From positions 5,766,001 to 5,830,000 of the forward strand of contig VCCP01000001.1 of the NCBI GenBank assembly GCA_005765155.1: a DNA stretch of 64,000 nt. Reading direction: 5' to 3'. This DNA comes from Zelopaecilomyces penicillatus (lineage: Eukaryota > Ascomycota > Sordariomycetes > Hypocreales > Pseudodiploosporaceae). The position numbers were made by a program, and so were the translations under genes. Positions within the stretch are counted from its first letter, which is position 1, and each line of letters opens with the position of its first letter. The notes beneath the pieces are model-generated. The model was not told the DNA's origin, did no database searches, and worked only from the letters and a program-made list of their open reading frames with translations. Shown piece after piece: positions 45,162 through 55,240 of the stretch.

Positions 45162-45868
45162 TTATGGAGTGGGATGTACGACACGCAGCAAACCTTTTGG
45201 TTGTTCAACTTTGTCGGGTATGCATTATAATGGTGCTGCAATTTGTTGCGTGTGGTGGTCTTGGGCTGCAGACTTGAAATGGGTTCCTATAGCCTCGAAA
45301 CTTCAGTTAATCCTGTCAAGAATCTGCACGACTAATAAATGCAATTTTAACATTGTCAGTAATCCAGTCGTCAGTTGAATGGCTTGCTAATACCTCAAAG
45401 AGCATCAGTATCAGGGTAGCTTTCAAGGGTTAGGGTTTGTCAAGCTGCTTTCGTGCCTCCCAAGCTTGCAGTGGCAACCATCTGCCTTACATAAGCGGAA
45501 GAAAGGGACCCGCAGGCGGAACGTACCGATTTTTTCTGGGCAAGAAAGCAACGCGGTTGTCGAAACGGCCGTCATCTAACAAGTCGCGATCCGGCAGTCT
45601 GCACTCTTTCAGGTCCATCCAATCGCACCGTCTACGCATCTACGCATCCACGCGCCTAATCCTTCGATACTCGCCTCCAGCCGACATCGCTTTTTTTAAT
45701 TTCTCCAGCGCTTCTTGGTCTGCGTTGGTCACGTCGCCTCGACCTGCACATTAGACGCGGGGACCTAAGAAAAGGGACCATACTACGGGACCTCCAGCCT
45801 TGCGCGTTGCTGTGCTGTGCTCCTCAGCGCCAGCATGACATGACCGTCACGGTCTCCCGGAGCGCATA
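45162..45868. other. Intergenic region CAP-protein gene / SNF5-like gene
   Basis: These 707 bases hold the CAP gene's 3' end and the SNF5-like gene's promoter. The right part (45,430-45,860) is C/T-rich with the short repeat CTACGCATC. No other gene is supported. Confidence 0.5.
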
Positions 45869-47718
45869 ATGGAACGATCAAAGCCCCAGGCCTTTCAGTC
45901 GACGTACGCGCCACGGTTGCGGACGTATAACAACTCCCTCCTTACGCCTGTTCTGCCGAGTGCCTCATCTGGGCCCATTTCAAGGACGACTAAGCGAGGC
46001 ACCACAATCATCAACTATGCCGAGGATGGCTTTGATGAAATAGACGACGACAGCGATGACCCTCGACGCCGGCCGACCGGGTTGCGGAGTCTGCGCAAGG
46101 AAGATGCTGCTGGTAGACTGGACTTGGCCGACAAAGCAGGCAAGGATACTAAATCACCTGTTCAAGTTCAAGGTATCTGGCGCGACTGGATGGGCAAAAC
46201 ACGTTCAGTGAGAAGCGACCAGCAAAATGCCGCTCAGGCCAGTCTGCCAATGACTCTCATCCCCATCCGTATTGACCTGGACATTCCAGCCTTTATCCCA
46301 CAACCCCCCTTCCCCTTGCCAAACCCCAACCTTGGCCCCATTGACGCAAATTTACCGCAGTATCGGGCCCAGGAGATGACCGTGGCCTATAAGCTGAGAG
46401 ATATATTTTGCTGGAATCTGCACGAGACGCTCATCACAACGGATCAGTTCGCGCAAACGTTGGCACAAGACTTGGATCTTCCCAATCGACCACTCGTCGT
46501 TGCAGAGATCAGCAAGCAGATACGGACTCAGCTAGAGGAGTATGCCGGTGTTGCCTTACATCCCCTCTTCCACTCAGAGCAACCTACACCTGCGCCTGTG
46601 CTGCCACAAGCAGCTGCAATTGCTGCCCTCAATGGAACATCAATGGGTACACCAAAGCCCACTGTGACACGAGATGGCTCCCCATACTCGATGGCACGAG
46701 CAGTGTCACGATCGGATACACCTGCACAGACAGGAGGGCAAGCAACGCCATCTCAACCACAAGATGCGCCAGCTCCAGACGTTAGTGCTGAAGCCACACC
46801 CATTCTACCCGACTCAGACGAGTATAATCCAGACGACACGTACCGATGTATTATCAACCTCAGCCTTAATCTCTCATCTATGCTATATACAGATAAATTC
46901 GAATGGTCTCTCCTCCACCCGCCAGGTACAGCAGAGGCATTTGCAAAAACCACATGCGCTGATCTGGGACTGACCGGCGAGTGGATCCCGGCAATGACAC
47001 ACGCTATATACGAGGCAGTGCTGCGTCTCAAGAAGGAAGCCTGTGAAGCTGGTGGTCTTGTGGCAGGATGGGGTGGCTTGCAGCAAGAGTTACCCAACGA
47101 TGCTGCGCACGGCTCAGAAGCTGGTTGGAGATATGATCCAGATCACCTGGGAGATGATTGGGAACCCAAGGTCGAATTCCTCACCAAGGAAGATATGGAA
47201 AAAAGAGAAGGAGACCGTGAGCGACAAATTCGCCGATTACGGCGCGAGACGGCGCGTTTCAGTTCCACAGCTGGAATGTTGGGAGGAACACCATTTGGTC
47301 TCCCTGTCGAGGTAGAAGAGGAGCGGATGGGCCGAGGCGAACGCTCCAAGAAGAAGCGACGTTTCCGCAGTCTTAGTCCTCTGGCGCGTGGAGGAACCCC
47401 TGGAGGCCGAGGAACGCCAGACGTTGGCGGATACGGAGGGGGAGGAGCGCTGACAGACGCAGAGAGAGCTTCATGGCGCTGTGTCCACTGCCGTACTTGG
47501 GGTACGAGTGTTTGGGCAGTGCGCGATGGCCCTGCTGGTCCAAAGGTGAGAATAATAAGCCTTGATAAGAAAAGAAACAGACGAAGCCGCAGTGATAATG
47601 CTAACCATGTTACCACCTCTAGTCACTGTGCGCCAACTGCGGTTTCTTGTATGAGCGAGACCGTAGACTTCCCCGCCAGACCAAGAATCTCCACCTACAA
47701 GACATTCGAGCGGTCTAG
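45869..47718 (+). CDS. SNF5/Sfh1-family chromatin-remodelling subunit with C-terminal GATA-like finger
   Basis: This is a core subunit of a SWI/SNF- or RSC-type nucleosome remodeller. Two exons: 45869-47545 and 47623-47718, with a 77-base intron, giving 590 residues. The SNF5 domain has two parts. The first spans about residues 125-225: LIPIRIDLDIPAFIPQ, then LRDIFCWNLHETLITTDQFA. The second, after a Pro/Gln-rich insert, spans about residues 325-395: CIINLSLNLSSMLYTDKFEW, then IPAMTHAIYEAVLRLKKEAC. After a basic, Gly-rich linker comes a GATA-like zinc finger, Cys538/Cys541 and Cys562/Cys565 (Cx2C-x20-Cx2C). Its two Cys pairs lie on different exons, so the finger appears only after splicing; unspliced, the frame would run on to 47905 and lose it. 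Whether it belongs to SWI/SNF or RSC cannot be decided here. Confidence 0.92.
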
Positions 47719-49063
47719 GAACCCACTGATGAGCTCGACAAGAGCAAAGACACAGCCGCGGCACTGGAGCAGACCCAACGGCATGGGCCGTTCTCCTCTC
47801 CTAGAGAGGCCAATCGTCGTCAACGCCGCCGCCGCCAGCGTTTCGAGCGATCTTCCCCGACAACGAGGACGATGGCGGCGGCGGCAGCTCCTCAAGGTGC
47901 CTTGACGGAACGGTGGCTGAACGACCTGCCGATCCACAACACCGACAGCACGGTGGTGCCGCGCGTAATGAATGTTTTGGGAACTGTTTTGCGAGCACGA
48001 GCTTGGGGTGGTGGAAACTGGTAGGGCCTTCCTTTTTTGTTACAATCTTCCTCTTTTTTTATTTATTTCATCCGGCTGGCGTCAAGGAAAGGGGGTGGGC
48101 GAGGGAGTGGGGGGTGGGTGAAAAAATTCAGAAACCTTTTCTGGCTTTGACCTTTTGTGTGTGGCCTGTTTTCTCTTTCATAATCTTCTTCAATGCGGTC
48201 TTGTTTTCCCCGGGGTTTATTTACTCTGGGGAAGGGGGGCGTACCATCAGTCTACTGTGGGGTATGGGCGAAGATTTTGTTGTTTCTGAGTTGTATGTAA
48301 ACTATGTTGGAAGAGATGGGGAGAAAGAGGGAGAGGGGAGGCACTGAATGCGAAGCCACGTGGTTCATTTCCAAGCATAGAAGATTTAGAGACGGTCTTC
48401 CCCGGTCATCCGAATAGACATGAGGCTCACTATTGGCTCTCTACTCTCCCATGAAGAATGCATATGTGTATACATGCAGAATGCAAAGACATATCTGCCT
48501 ACATTCCCACCCGTCAAAACGGGACAAAGAGGCTATGCCCCCTCCCCCCTACACAGCAAGCAAGTAAAGCGGCAGCTGAACGGGGACTCTCGGCCCAGTG
48601 TCATCATAGAAACCAAGCTTCCTCTCGGCAACTGGAGATCACTCGCCTAGGGACAGCTCTATTTGGTCGGTTGCTCCGACAAGGTTATGCCAGGGGGGGA
48701 GGTGCTGGGTTGGAGAGTGATGAGACTGAGCCGAGGGGCTTGGAAACTTTGGCTCAAGATGGAAGAGAAAGACAAGAGAAAAATAAAAGCCAGAGCTCCG
48801 GCTGGTCTCGGAGGAAACCGTCCACATAATGCAAACGTTGTGTGCCTGATCTGTTATGCCCCTGGTTTCCGGGTTTGGGGGAAGGGTGTTGAACATCTGA
48901 AGAGAAGGCTCCCCCCCCTGACCCTGACCCTGACCTGAACTGAACTGCCGTCCGTTCAGGCGATGGCCGTTTCCCCGGATCGGCAATATATCCTACATGG
49001 ATCAATGTATGGGCACACATAGAGTCCTGTATTGTAATACTATGTTTGTGTGTCTTTTTTGCC

Positions 49064-49105
49064 TATGTATGTATGTATGTATGTATGCGTGTGTGTGTGT
49101 GTGTG
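49064..49105. repeat. TATG and GT microsatellite
   Basis: About six TATG units followed by about eight GT units in the spacer upstream of the cellulase gene. Confidence 0.85.
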
Positions 49106-49597
49106 AGTACATAAATGCTGTCTAAGTGGGCTCCGAGAGACGCCGAGGCGCGACGCGCCGACGTTCCGGAGAGGGACTTCTCATCTAGGCAACGCCTCTC
49201 AACAGAACAATAGAAAGCACTGTCTATACTTCTATGCGAGAAAGCTTTTGGGGTAGCATCGTTCCGTCTCCAGCAATACACTGGAATCAGTCATAGCGTT
49301 TATTGTATGACGACGGATTTGAAATGAATAAGGAATAATCAACGCGAGCAGTTTATTCGGCCCGTTGGGCCTTCAAAGATACCTGAACAAGCCACACACT
49401 CTTTGTCGTCTTTTCTTTTGTCTATGCAAATCAGTTGCCGAAATGGACTCCTAATGAATTGTAGAATAGAATTGAGCTTGGGTGAGGAAGCAGAGACGTG
49501 GAGTAGAAATCTCATTTTTTTGTATATGATGTTTGTCTACTAATACATTTAACAAGGAACTGAGGATAGCAAATCAGAGGCGCTATAGATCGAAAGC

Positions 49598-49613
49598 AAA
49601 AAAAAAAAAAAAA
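49598..49613. repeat. A16 homopolymer
   Basis: Sixteen consecutive A, with no target-site duplication or element attached. Confidence 0.85.
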
Positions 49614-49773
49614 CGATATTGGAATGATTAGTGGTATTGAGTTAAATCACACATGAATTAAGGATGCTGCTGCATTTGCTTGCAACTTAAACACCTTGAC
49701 CAGCTTGTGGCACTGAGGCTATGCGGGCCGAAAGTCCGCCCATCCACATTCCGGATGCGGAAGTCGGGCTTCT

Positions 49774-49787
49774 GTGGGGAACCCCAG
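49774..49787. promoter_or_regulatory. Paired CreA/Cre1-type sites upstream of the GH7 gene
   Basis: The sequence GTGGGGAACCCCAG contains two opposed matches to the carbon-catabolite repressor motif SYGGRG (GTGGGG on plus, CTGGGG on minus). A third match, GCGGGG, lies at 49945-49950. GGCTTA at 49804-49809 resembles the cellulase/xylanase activator site GGC(T/A)4. The arrangement is as expected for a glucose-repressed cellulase; no binding is shown. Confidence 0.55.
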
Positions 49788-50045
49788 AGGGGAGGATTCG
49801 GCTGGCTTATAATATCGCGAGTGTTATTTTTGGGGCGCGGCCCCTAGGAAGAACTGCCATAGATCTCGGGGCAATAGGACGGACTTGGGGTAGGAGAGAG
49901 TGAGAAACCCATGAATGGCAGCATGTGATGGATGGGATAGAGAAGCGGGGAAAGTTCGAACACCTTGTTGCTCTGTGTTGATGTAACATGCAAGGTCGGA
50001 TTTTTGGTCTACCCTTTGTGTAGAATCCGTATAAGTCTATAGATG

Positions 50046-50054
50046 TATATAAAA
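50046..50054 (+). promoter_or_regulatory. TATA box of the GH7 cellulase gene
   Basis: TATATAAAA lies 102 bases before the start codon, a normal spacing for highly expressed fungal secreted enzymes. Confidence 0.7.
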
Positions 50055-50155
50055 CCACTTCTCTGCCCCCTTCGATCTGGATGTGAAATAACCAAGGACA
50101 AGAAAACACCCCATATCCCTCAGGAAGTATACAAACGACTCTTCCTGTCCTCATC

Positions 50156-51717
50156 ATGCATCGTACAATTGCGGCCCTCTCGGCTCTCGTCGCCACTGCT
50201 ACCGCTCAGCAGGTCTGCTCTCTCACGGCTGAGAACCATCCTTCTCTTTCCTGGTCTCAGTGTACTGCTTCTGCCTGCTCAAAAGTCCAAGGTTCTGTCG
50301 TCATAGACGCCAACTGGCGTTGGACTCACACTCTGCAGGGAACCAACAACTGCTACAATGGTAATAAGTGGGACACATCCATCTGCACGTCAGGTCAGAC
50401 CTGTGCCGAAAAGTGTTGTGTCGAAGGTGCCGACTACTCGTCCACCTATGGAGTGACGACGAGCAATGACCAGCTGAGCCTCAAGTTTGTGACCAAGGGG
50501 CCCTTCAGCACCAACATTGGCAGCCGGCTTTACCTCATGGAGAGCGAGACCAAGTACCAGATGTTCACCCTTCTCGGCAATGAGTTCACGTTTGATGTAG
50601 ACGTCTCCGGCATAAGCTGCGGTCTCAATGGGGCTCTGTACTTTGTGTCCATGGATCAAGACGGTGGAATGTCCAAAGCCAAGGGAAATAAAGCAGGCGC
50701 CAAGTACGGCACTGGCTACTGTGATAGCCAGTGTCCCAGAGATGTGAAGTTCATCGACGGCGTTGTAAGTTCCCATCAGCATTCTGTGACAAGCCTCATT
50801 TCATCTCTGAATTTATCAATCCTATCAATTCAAATTCTCCGCTGACACCCTGGTCCACTAGGCCAACTCTGAGGGATGGAAGCCCTCATCAAACGACCCA
50901 AACTCAGGTGTCGGTGACCTGGGCAGCTGCTGCGCCGAGATGGACATCTGGGAGGCCAACGACATTTCTACAGCATACACTCCCCACCCTTGCGCCCAAA
51001 ATTCTCAGCACTCGTGCAAGGGCGACAATTGTGGTGGAACGTACTCTGCTAACCGTTACGCCGGAGACTGCGACCCAGATGGTTGCGACTTCAACAGCTA
51101 CCGCCAAGGCAACACCACGTTCTACGGTCCCGGAGGCGGCTTCACTGTCGATACGACCAAAAAGATGTCGGTAGTTACCCAGTTTCTCAAGGGAAGCGAT
51201 GGGGCTTTGTCTGAGATCAAGCGTTTCTATGTTCAGAATGGCAAGGTAATTCCAAACTCAGAGTCTGACATTGCTGGATTGCCAGGCAACTCCGTAAAGA
51301 AGGACTTTTGTGACGCTCAGAAACGCATCTTTGACAACCGAGATTCTTTTGCTGAAAAGGGGGGCCTTGCGCAGATGAGCAAGGCCGTTGCTGCCCCTAT
51401 GGTCCTCGTCATGAGCCTTTGGGACGATGTAAGTCACATTCCCGGGAAGAACCTCTCCCCTGCTCCCAGTTTATTTACTGTTCTTTGGCATATCATTCGC
51501 TTATACGTTTTTGATTTCTCAGCACTACTCCAACATGCTCTGGCTGGACTCTACCTATCCTGTTGGTTCGACTGGACCTGGGGCAAAGCGAGGCAGCTGT
51601 CCAACAAACTCTGGAGTCCCCTCCGAGGTAGAGGCATCGAAGCCTGATTCCAAGGTTATGTTTTCCAACATCAAGTTTGGCCCCATTGGCTCTACCTTTG
51701 CGGGAAATGGGGCATAG
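50156..51717 (+). CDS. GH7 cellobiohydrolase (cellulase) without a cellulose-binding module
   Basis: This is a secreted retaining glycoside hydrolase that splits cellobiose from cellulose chain ends. Three exons: 50156-50764, 50862-51428 and 51523-51717, giving 456 residues. A 17-residue signal peptide (MHRTIAALSALVATATA) precedes mature QQVCSLTAENHPSLSWSQC. The catalytic motif is EMDIWE, with Glu229 (nucleophile), Asp231 and Glu234 (acid/base). Many paired Cys match the family (CGLNGALYFVSMDQDGG; GTGYCDSQCPRDVKFIDG). The tunnel-forming loops and the overall length indicate a cellobiohydrolase rather than an endoglucanase. The protein stops at IKFGPIGSTFAGNGA, so there is no Ser/Thr linker or CBM1, unlike the best-known Trichoderma enzyme. 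The promoter has a TATA box and CreA-type sites. The gene lies tail-to-tail with a Zn2Cys6 regulator. Confidence 0.95.
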
Positions 51718-52266
51718 GTACGGCGTAGTGTGGAAATGGTGGCAAGGGGAGCTGGATTGTGGGGAGCGGGAGGTCAATGAACTGACCAGTTTGCTTTCTT
51801 TTGTATTTACTTTGTACTTAGGGCCGCCAACATTTACTTTGTAACTTCAATGCTCATTTCTAATCCCGCATGTACAATCAGGCGTTAAGCGAGTATGTCG
51901 ATTTGCTCGACAGCCCGGGACTTCGGCTGTCTGTGAGCAAGAGAAAGTTTATGCAACAGGCTGCATGACCACGAAAATATTTTGCCAATTCACAGAATTC
52001 AAGTTATACACCCCGTTTGTCTCGAATATTCCTTTCCAGAAAAACATCATCTTCCATCTCCAACTTTGAATTCGGCCAAGAGACCCCAGGGGTCAGTGTA
52101 ATTGACTCGAACACCGGCCTCATGCGGGTATATGAAACCTGTGTCCATCTAATTTGTGTGGCCTCATTCCCTTCATTTCGGTCATGACAGATTATCTGTC
52201 GAGTTCACCAACACCACAAAGCCACATTCAAAGCTTATGTGGTGTTACTGATGCACTTGATTTGAT
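51718..52266. other. Convergent 3' intergenic region GH7 / Zn2Cys6 regulator
   Basis: A 549-base tail-to-tail spacer with no supported gene. It contains a short repeated ACTTTGTA unit (about 51808-51844). Confidence 0.5.
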
Positions 52267-54662
52267 TTACTGGTGTGGGCCACCTGGCATCATTTGCCTC
52301 ACATCGACACCGACCCATCGAATCTCCCTTGGCTGTTGATGGGACTGTGAATGAGTCGGGCCGGGGGGAGGAGCCGCCGAGGTTCCATTTGGGTACTGAG
52401 ATTGATGCTGCTCCATTGATGCGCTTTGCATTTGTCTCCGCCTCAGTCGGTCTAGGGTTTCAATGCACAGCTGAGAAAAGCTTTGCTGCAACATGACTGC
52501 ATCCTCCCACCTCTCGCCATACTTTTCTAGGGTTTGTGGCACACTCTCAAGGCATCTCAGACTTCTTCCACAGCTGTCATCCATGGGATGGCCATGCTGA
52601 ATCTGGGGCCGAGGAACAGGAGGCGGTGGTGCAGCGCCAGGTCTGGCAATGGGAATGGGCACGGGAGGGCCTGATAGGAGCATGTCTTCGGCATCTCGTA
52701 GTACGGCAAGGAACTGGTTTCCCATAAAATATACCTTCAAAGCGTCGTGATATGTGTAGAATGAGCTATTCAGACCCCCGTGGGCGATTTCATGCATGGT
52801 CATGAGATAAGCTAAAGAGTACTCGAAGATGAGTGTGCGATGGTAATCCGTAATCTGTGGAGCCCTAGCCGAGGGTGCAATGCAGTAAACATAACTGTAT
52901 CTCAACTCTTGCTCAAACATTCGCCGAATGCCGAAAGGGAGCGTGTCGGGAAGCGATTCGCCCCATTCCCTCATATCGAGACACATTTGCCATACGAATG
53001 ATGATGGATCAGATAGCGGAGTTGGATCTGACTGATATAGCTCCTGATACCAGAAAGATTGAGCTCGCCGAAGCTGGAAGAGGAGCAGAGCAGGGTCCGC
53101 AGATTGTGGGCCAGAGATGGGCCCTGCCATGGATGGTTTGCGGTTGAAGCTTGATGTGCTGGGGAATGCCACATTAACAGTATCATCGGTAAATGAGAAT
53201 GTTCTAGCATGAACCATACTTATAGCCCTGCATTACAGTCAGCGACGAAGCATGAACAATGACAACAGCATGGTTGAACTAACCTATCGATTGCATACGT
53301 GCAATAAAATATTTTCCTCCGCATGTCCAACGCAGAGCGGTCCAAGGTAGATGATGAAGGGGGGTCCTGGTGGAAACCAAGATCAACGATGGCGCGTGCC
53401 GTAAAGCCAATGAGGAGCCAGCTATCGAAATGATCCGGATCTAGCATGGCATACAAGGTCAACAGTAGCAGAGATTGGATTTGAGTAACATATCCAGGGG
53501 CCAATGCCGAGTCCGCGTAGGTTAGAGCTTTGGATACAAAGGCCACACCGTTGTTGTAGTATTCGTCATCATACTTCTGACTCTGTGACGTGGATCCAAT
53601 GGCGAGAACCATGTACAACATCCAGTAGTCAGATTCTTTAACGACGCGCTCATCTTGCTGATAAACATCATCCATTATGGTTAAGAGAGCAGTTTCAGAG
53701 AAGCAGGGAAAGAGTGTATAGATGTTGGCCATGAAGTATTGAATAATAGCATGGGCTGTTTGACGGGAAGGGAGGTCTGCCTGATTGGAATCCGGGATAG
53801 CCCCATTGGTTGTGGCAGCCAATACTAGCCTCGCAAAAGTCATGTTAATGAGAGACGACTCAAAATCTCGGGTTGTAGCATTGACAGATCTATACATAAA
53901 CACCGTGGGTTAGTATTGAAAGGATTGGTTGGCTATTTGAAACTACGGCAAGCGGGGGCCTCATACAAAAACCCAAGATCGGAAACAAGAGAATTGACAT
54001 CTGAATTCTCACGATTTCTGGCCGCTTTTCGGTGGATTGCTGCCCTGATCGAAGCCAGCGAATCTCTTCTATCTACCTGGGCCACAGCCAAAGAATCGGA
54101 GTCATGGAGAGCCACGGATGCCTTGCGTGATTTGGCATATTGAAGTCGCCTCTCCAGCTTTTCTATGCGGAGTTCAAGGGCGGCCACGTAGCTATAGTTG
54201 CCAACATTAGCGGTGGGCAAGGAAAGATTTGCAGACATGTGGCCAGCTTACCTCCGCTCTTTGCCTCTCGCGAACTGATCATTCGCGGCAGAGCATTCAT
54301 TCTCGCGGCCTGCCTTTTCACAGGCGGTACAAGCAGGAAGTTTGCCATCACACTGAAAATGAGTACACGTTAGCAGACCATAGGCAACCCAGGCACGCTG
54401 GACTGACGGGGTGACGGGGTTTATCAATCAATCAAATGGCATTTGCGGTTTTCACAAGTAACAACAACACTGGCTCACCTTGACCTTGGCAGCGCGACCT
54501 GGAGAAAGAGATTAGCACATTGTATGATGAGCACTGCGCGAAGTGGAGCAGATATTTCAGAGGCAGCAGAGACGGGCATAAGAATGACGCACATCGTGAG
54601 CAAGCAGATACTGGCCGTGAGACCCTCAAGAGGGGGTTGTGGGAGAAGCTGCTGCGGGGCAT
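52267..54662 (-). CDS. Zn2Cys6 transcription factor with fungal-specific middle domain, 660 aa
   Basis: This is a nuclear regulator rebuilt from six exons: 54593-54662, 54479-54498, 54252-54352, 53967-54191, 53284-53889 and 52267-53227. It totals 660 residues. The zinc cluster has Cys21, 24, 31, 38, 41 and 50 (CSRCRAAKVKCDGKLPACTA, then CEKAGRENEC), spacing x2-x6-x6-x2-x8. It is followed by a coiled-coil dimer segment (VAALELRIEKLERRLQYAK). The Fungal_trans-type domain covers about residues 150-400: LFPCFSETALLTIMDD, FTARAIVDLGFHQDPP and RRKIFYCTYAIDRAISMVHA. The C-terminus is Pro/Gln-rich. The second exon is only 20 bases and lies inside the zinc cluster. The start is the first in-frame ATG; an extra 5' exon joining at TAG-GCGATG is possible. 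The target is unknown; the neighbouring cellulase is a candidate by position only. Confidence 0.88.
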
Positions 54663-55171
54663 CGCCTATGTAATGGTATTCGTCTGAAGACGACGCCAGG
54701 TTTGCGTTGGCTACCGAGCGTGAGAGAGCCGGCGCGTTGAGGCGAGAGATTTCGAATGATGTACTACTCTGCGCTCGGAAACAGTCGGCTGTCTTGAATC
54801 GTGAATGCAACGTATGTCTACGGATCGCAGGATAAGAGGTTTAATATGCTGCTTGGTGGTGAATGTATGGTCTCGGGTTAGCTGGTGGGGGTGCGCGCAC
54901 ACTCCTCGGGGCTCCTAGCGCCACAGACGGGTGGTGGCCAGTGGTAATGAGCACTGATGCAACACTGGTGAGCACTGGTGCAAAGGCTCGTCAGCAAGTC
55001 TCTGGACTGGATGGACGTATCGCCTCCACGCCTCAGGCGGCGGCCGACAGAGCGGAGGGAGGAGCCTAGAAATTGCAGGTTGATCCTGCCCCAGGAATGC
55101 GTAACCCTCGCAGCAGGTACTACACAGGTATTCGTACAGTGCCTCTGTCATACTAACTTTTACAGCAAGCG

Positions 55172-55240
55172 CAGGTACCTTAGCACCTCACGTTAGTACC
55201 TACCTAGGGTGCCCACTACTAGTAATTACTTACCTACCCA
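55172..55240. repeat. TAGG/CCTA degenerate cluster
   Basis: Contains AGGTACCTTAGCACC, TTAGTACCTACCTAGGG and TTACTTACCTACCC, members of the same intergenic motif family as at 28.0-28.8 kb. Confidence 0.65.

Larger units (their letters stand above)
47719..50155. other. Intergenic region upstream of the GH7 cellulase
   Basis: These 2.4 kb contain the 3' end of the SNF5-like gene (in-frame continuation to 47905 judged non-coding) and the cellulase promoter. Simple repeats: a TATG run (49064-49087), a GT run (49089-49105) and 16 A (49598-49613). The promoter-proximal 400 bases carry CreA-type motifs and a TATA box. Confidence 0.55.

Noticed and set aside
47719..47905. In-frame continuation of the SNF5 reading frame past the predicted intron
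   Set aside because: Splicing at 47546-47622 restores the second Cys pair of a GATA-like finger and a normal ending, so the unspliced tail is unlikely to be the main product.
47913..48347. 144-codon frame with a Phe-rich hydrophobic segment
   Set aside because: It lies in the 3' spacer of the SNF5-like gene and arises from T-rich DNA; no homology-like content.
54475..54810. 111-codon minus-strand frame overlapping the first regulator's start (MHSRFKTADC...)
   Set aside because: It is out of frame with the zinc cluster and I could find no splice pair that joins it to the regulator; it might be an upstream frame in the leader.
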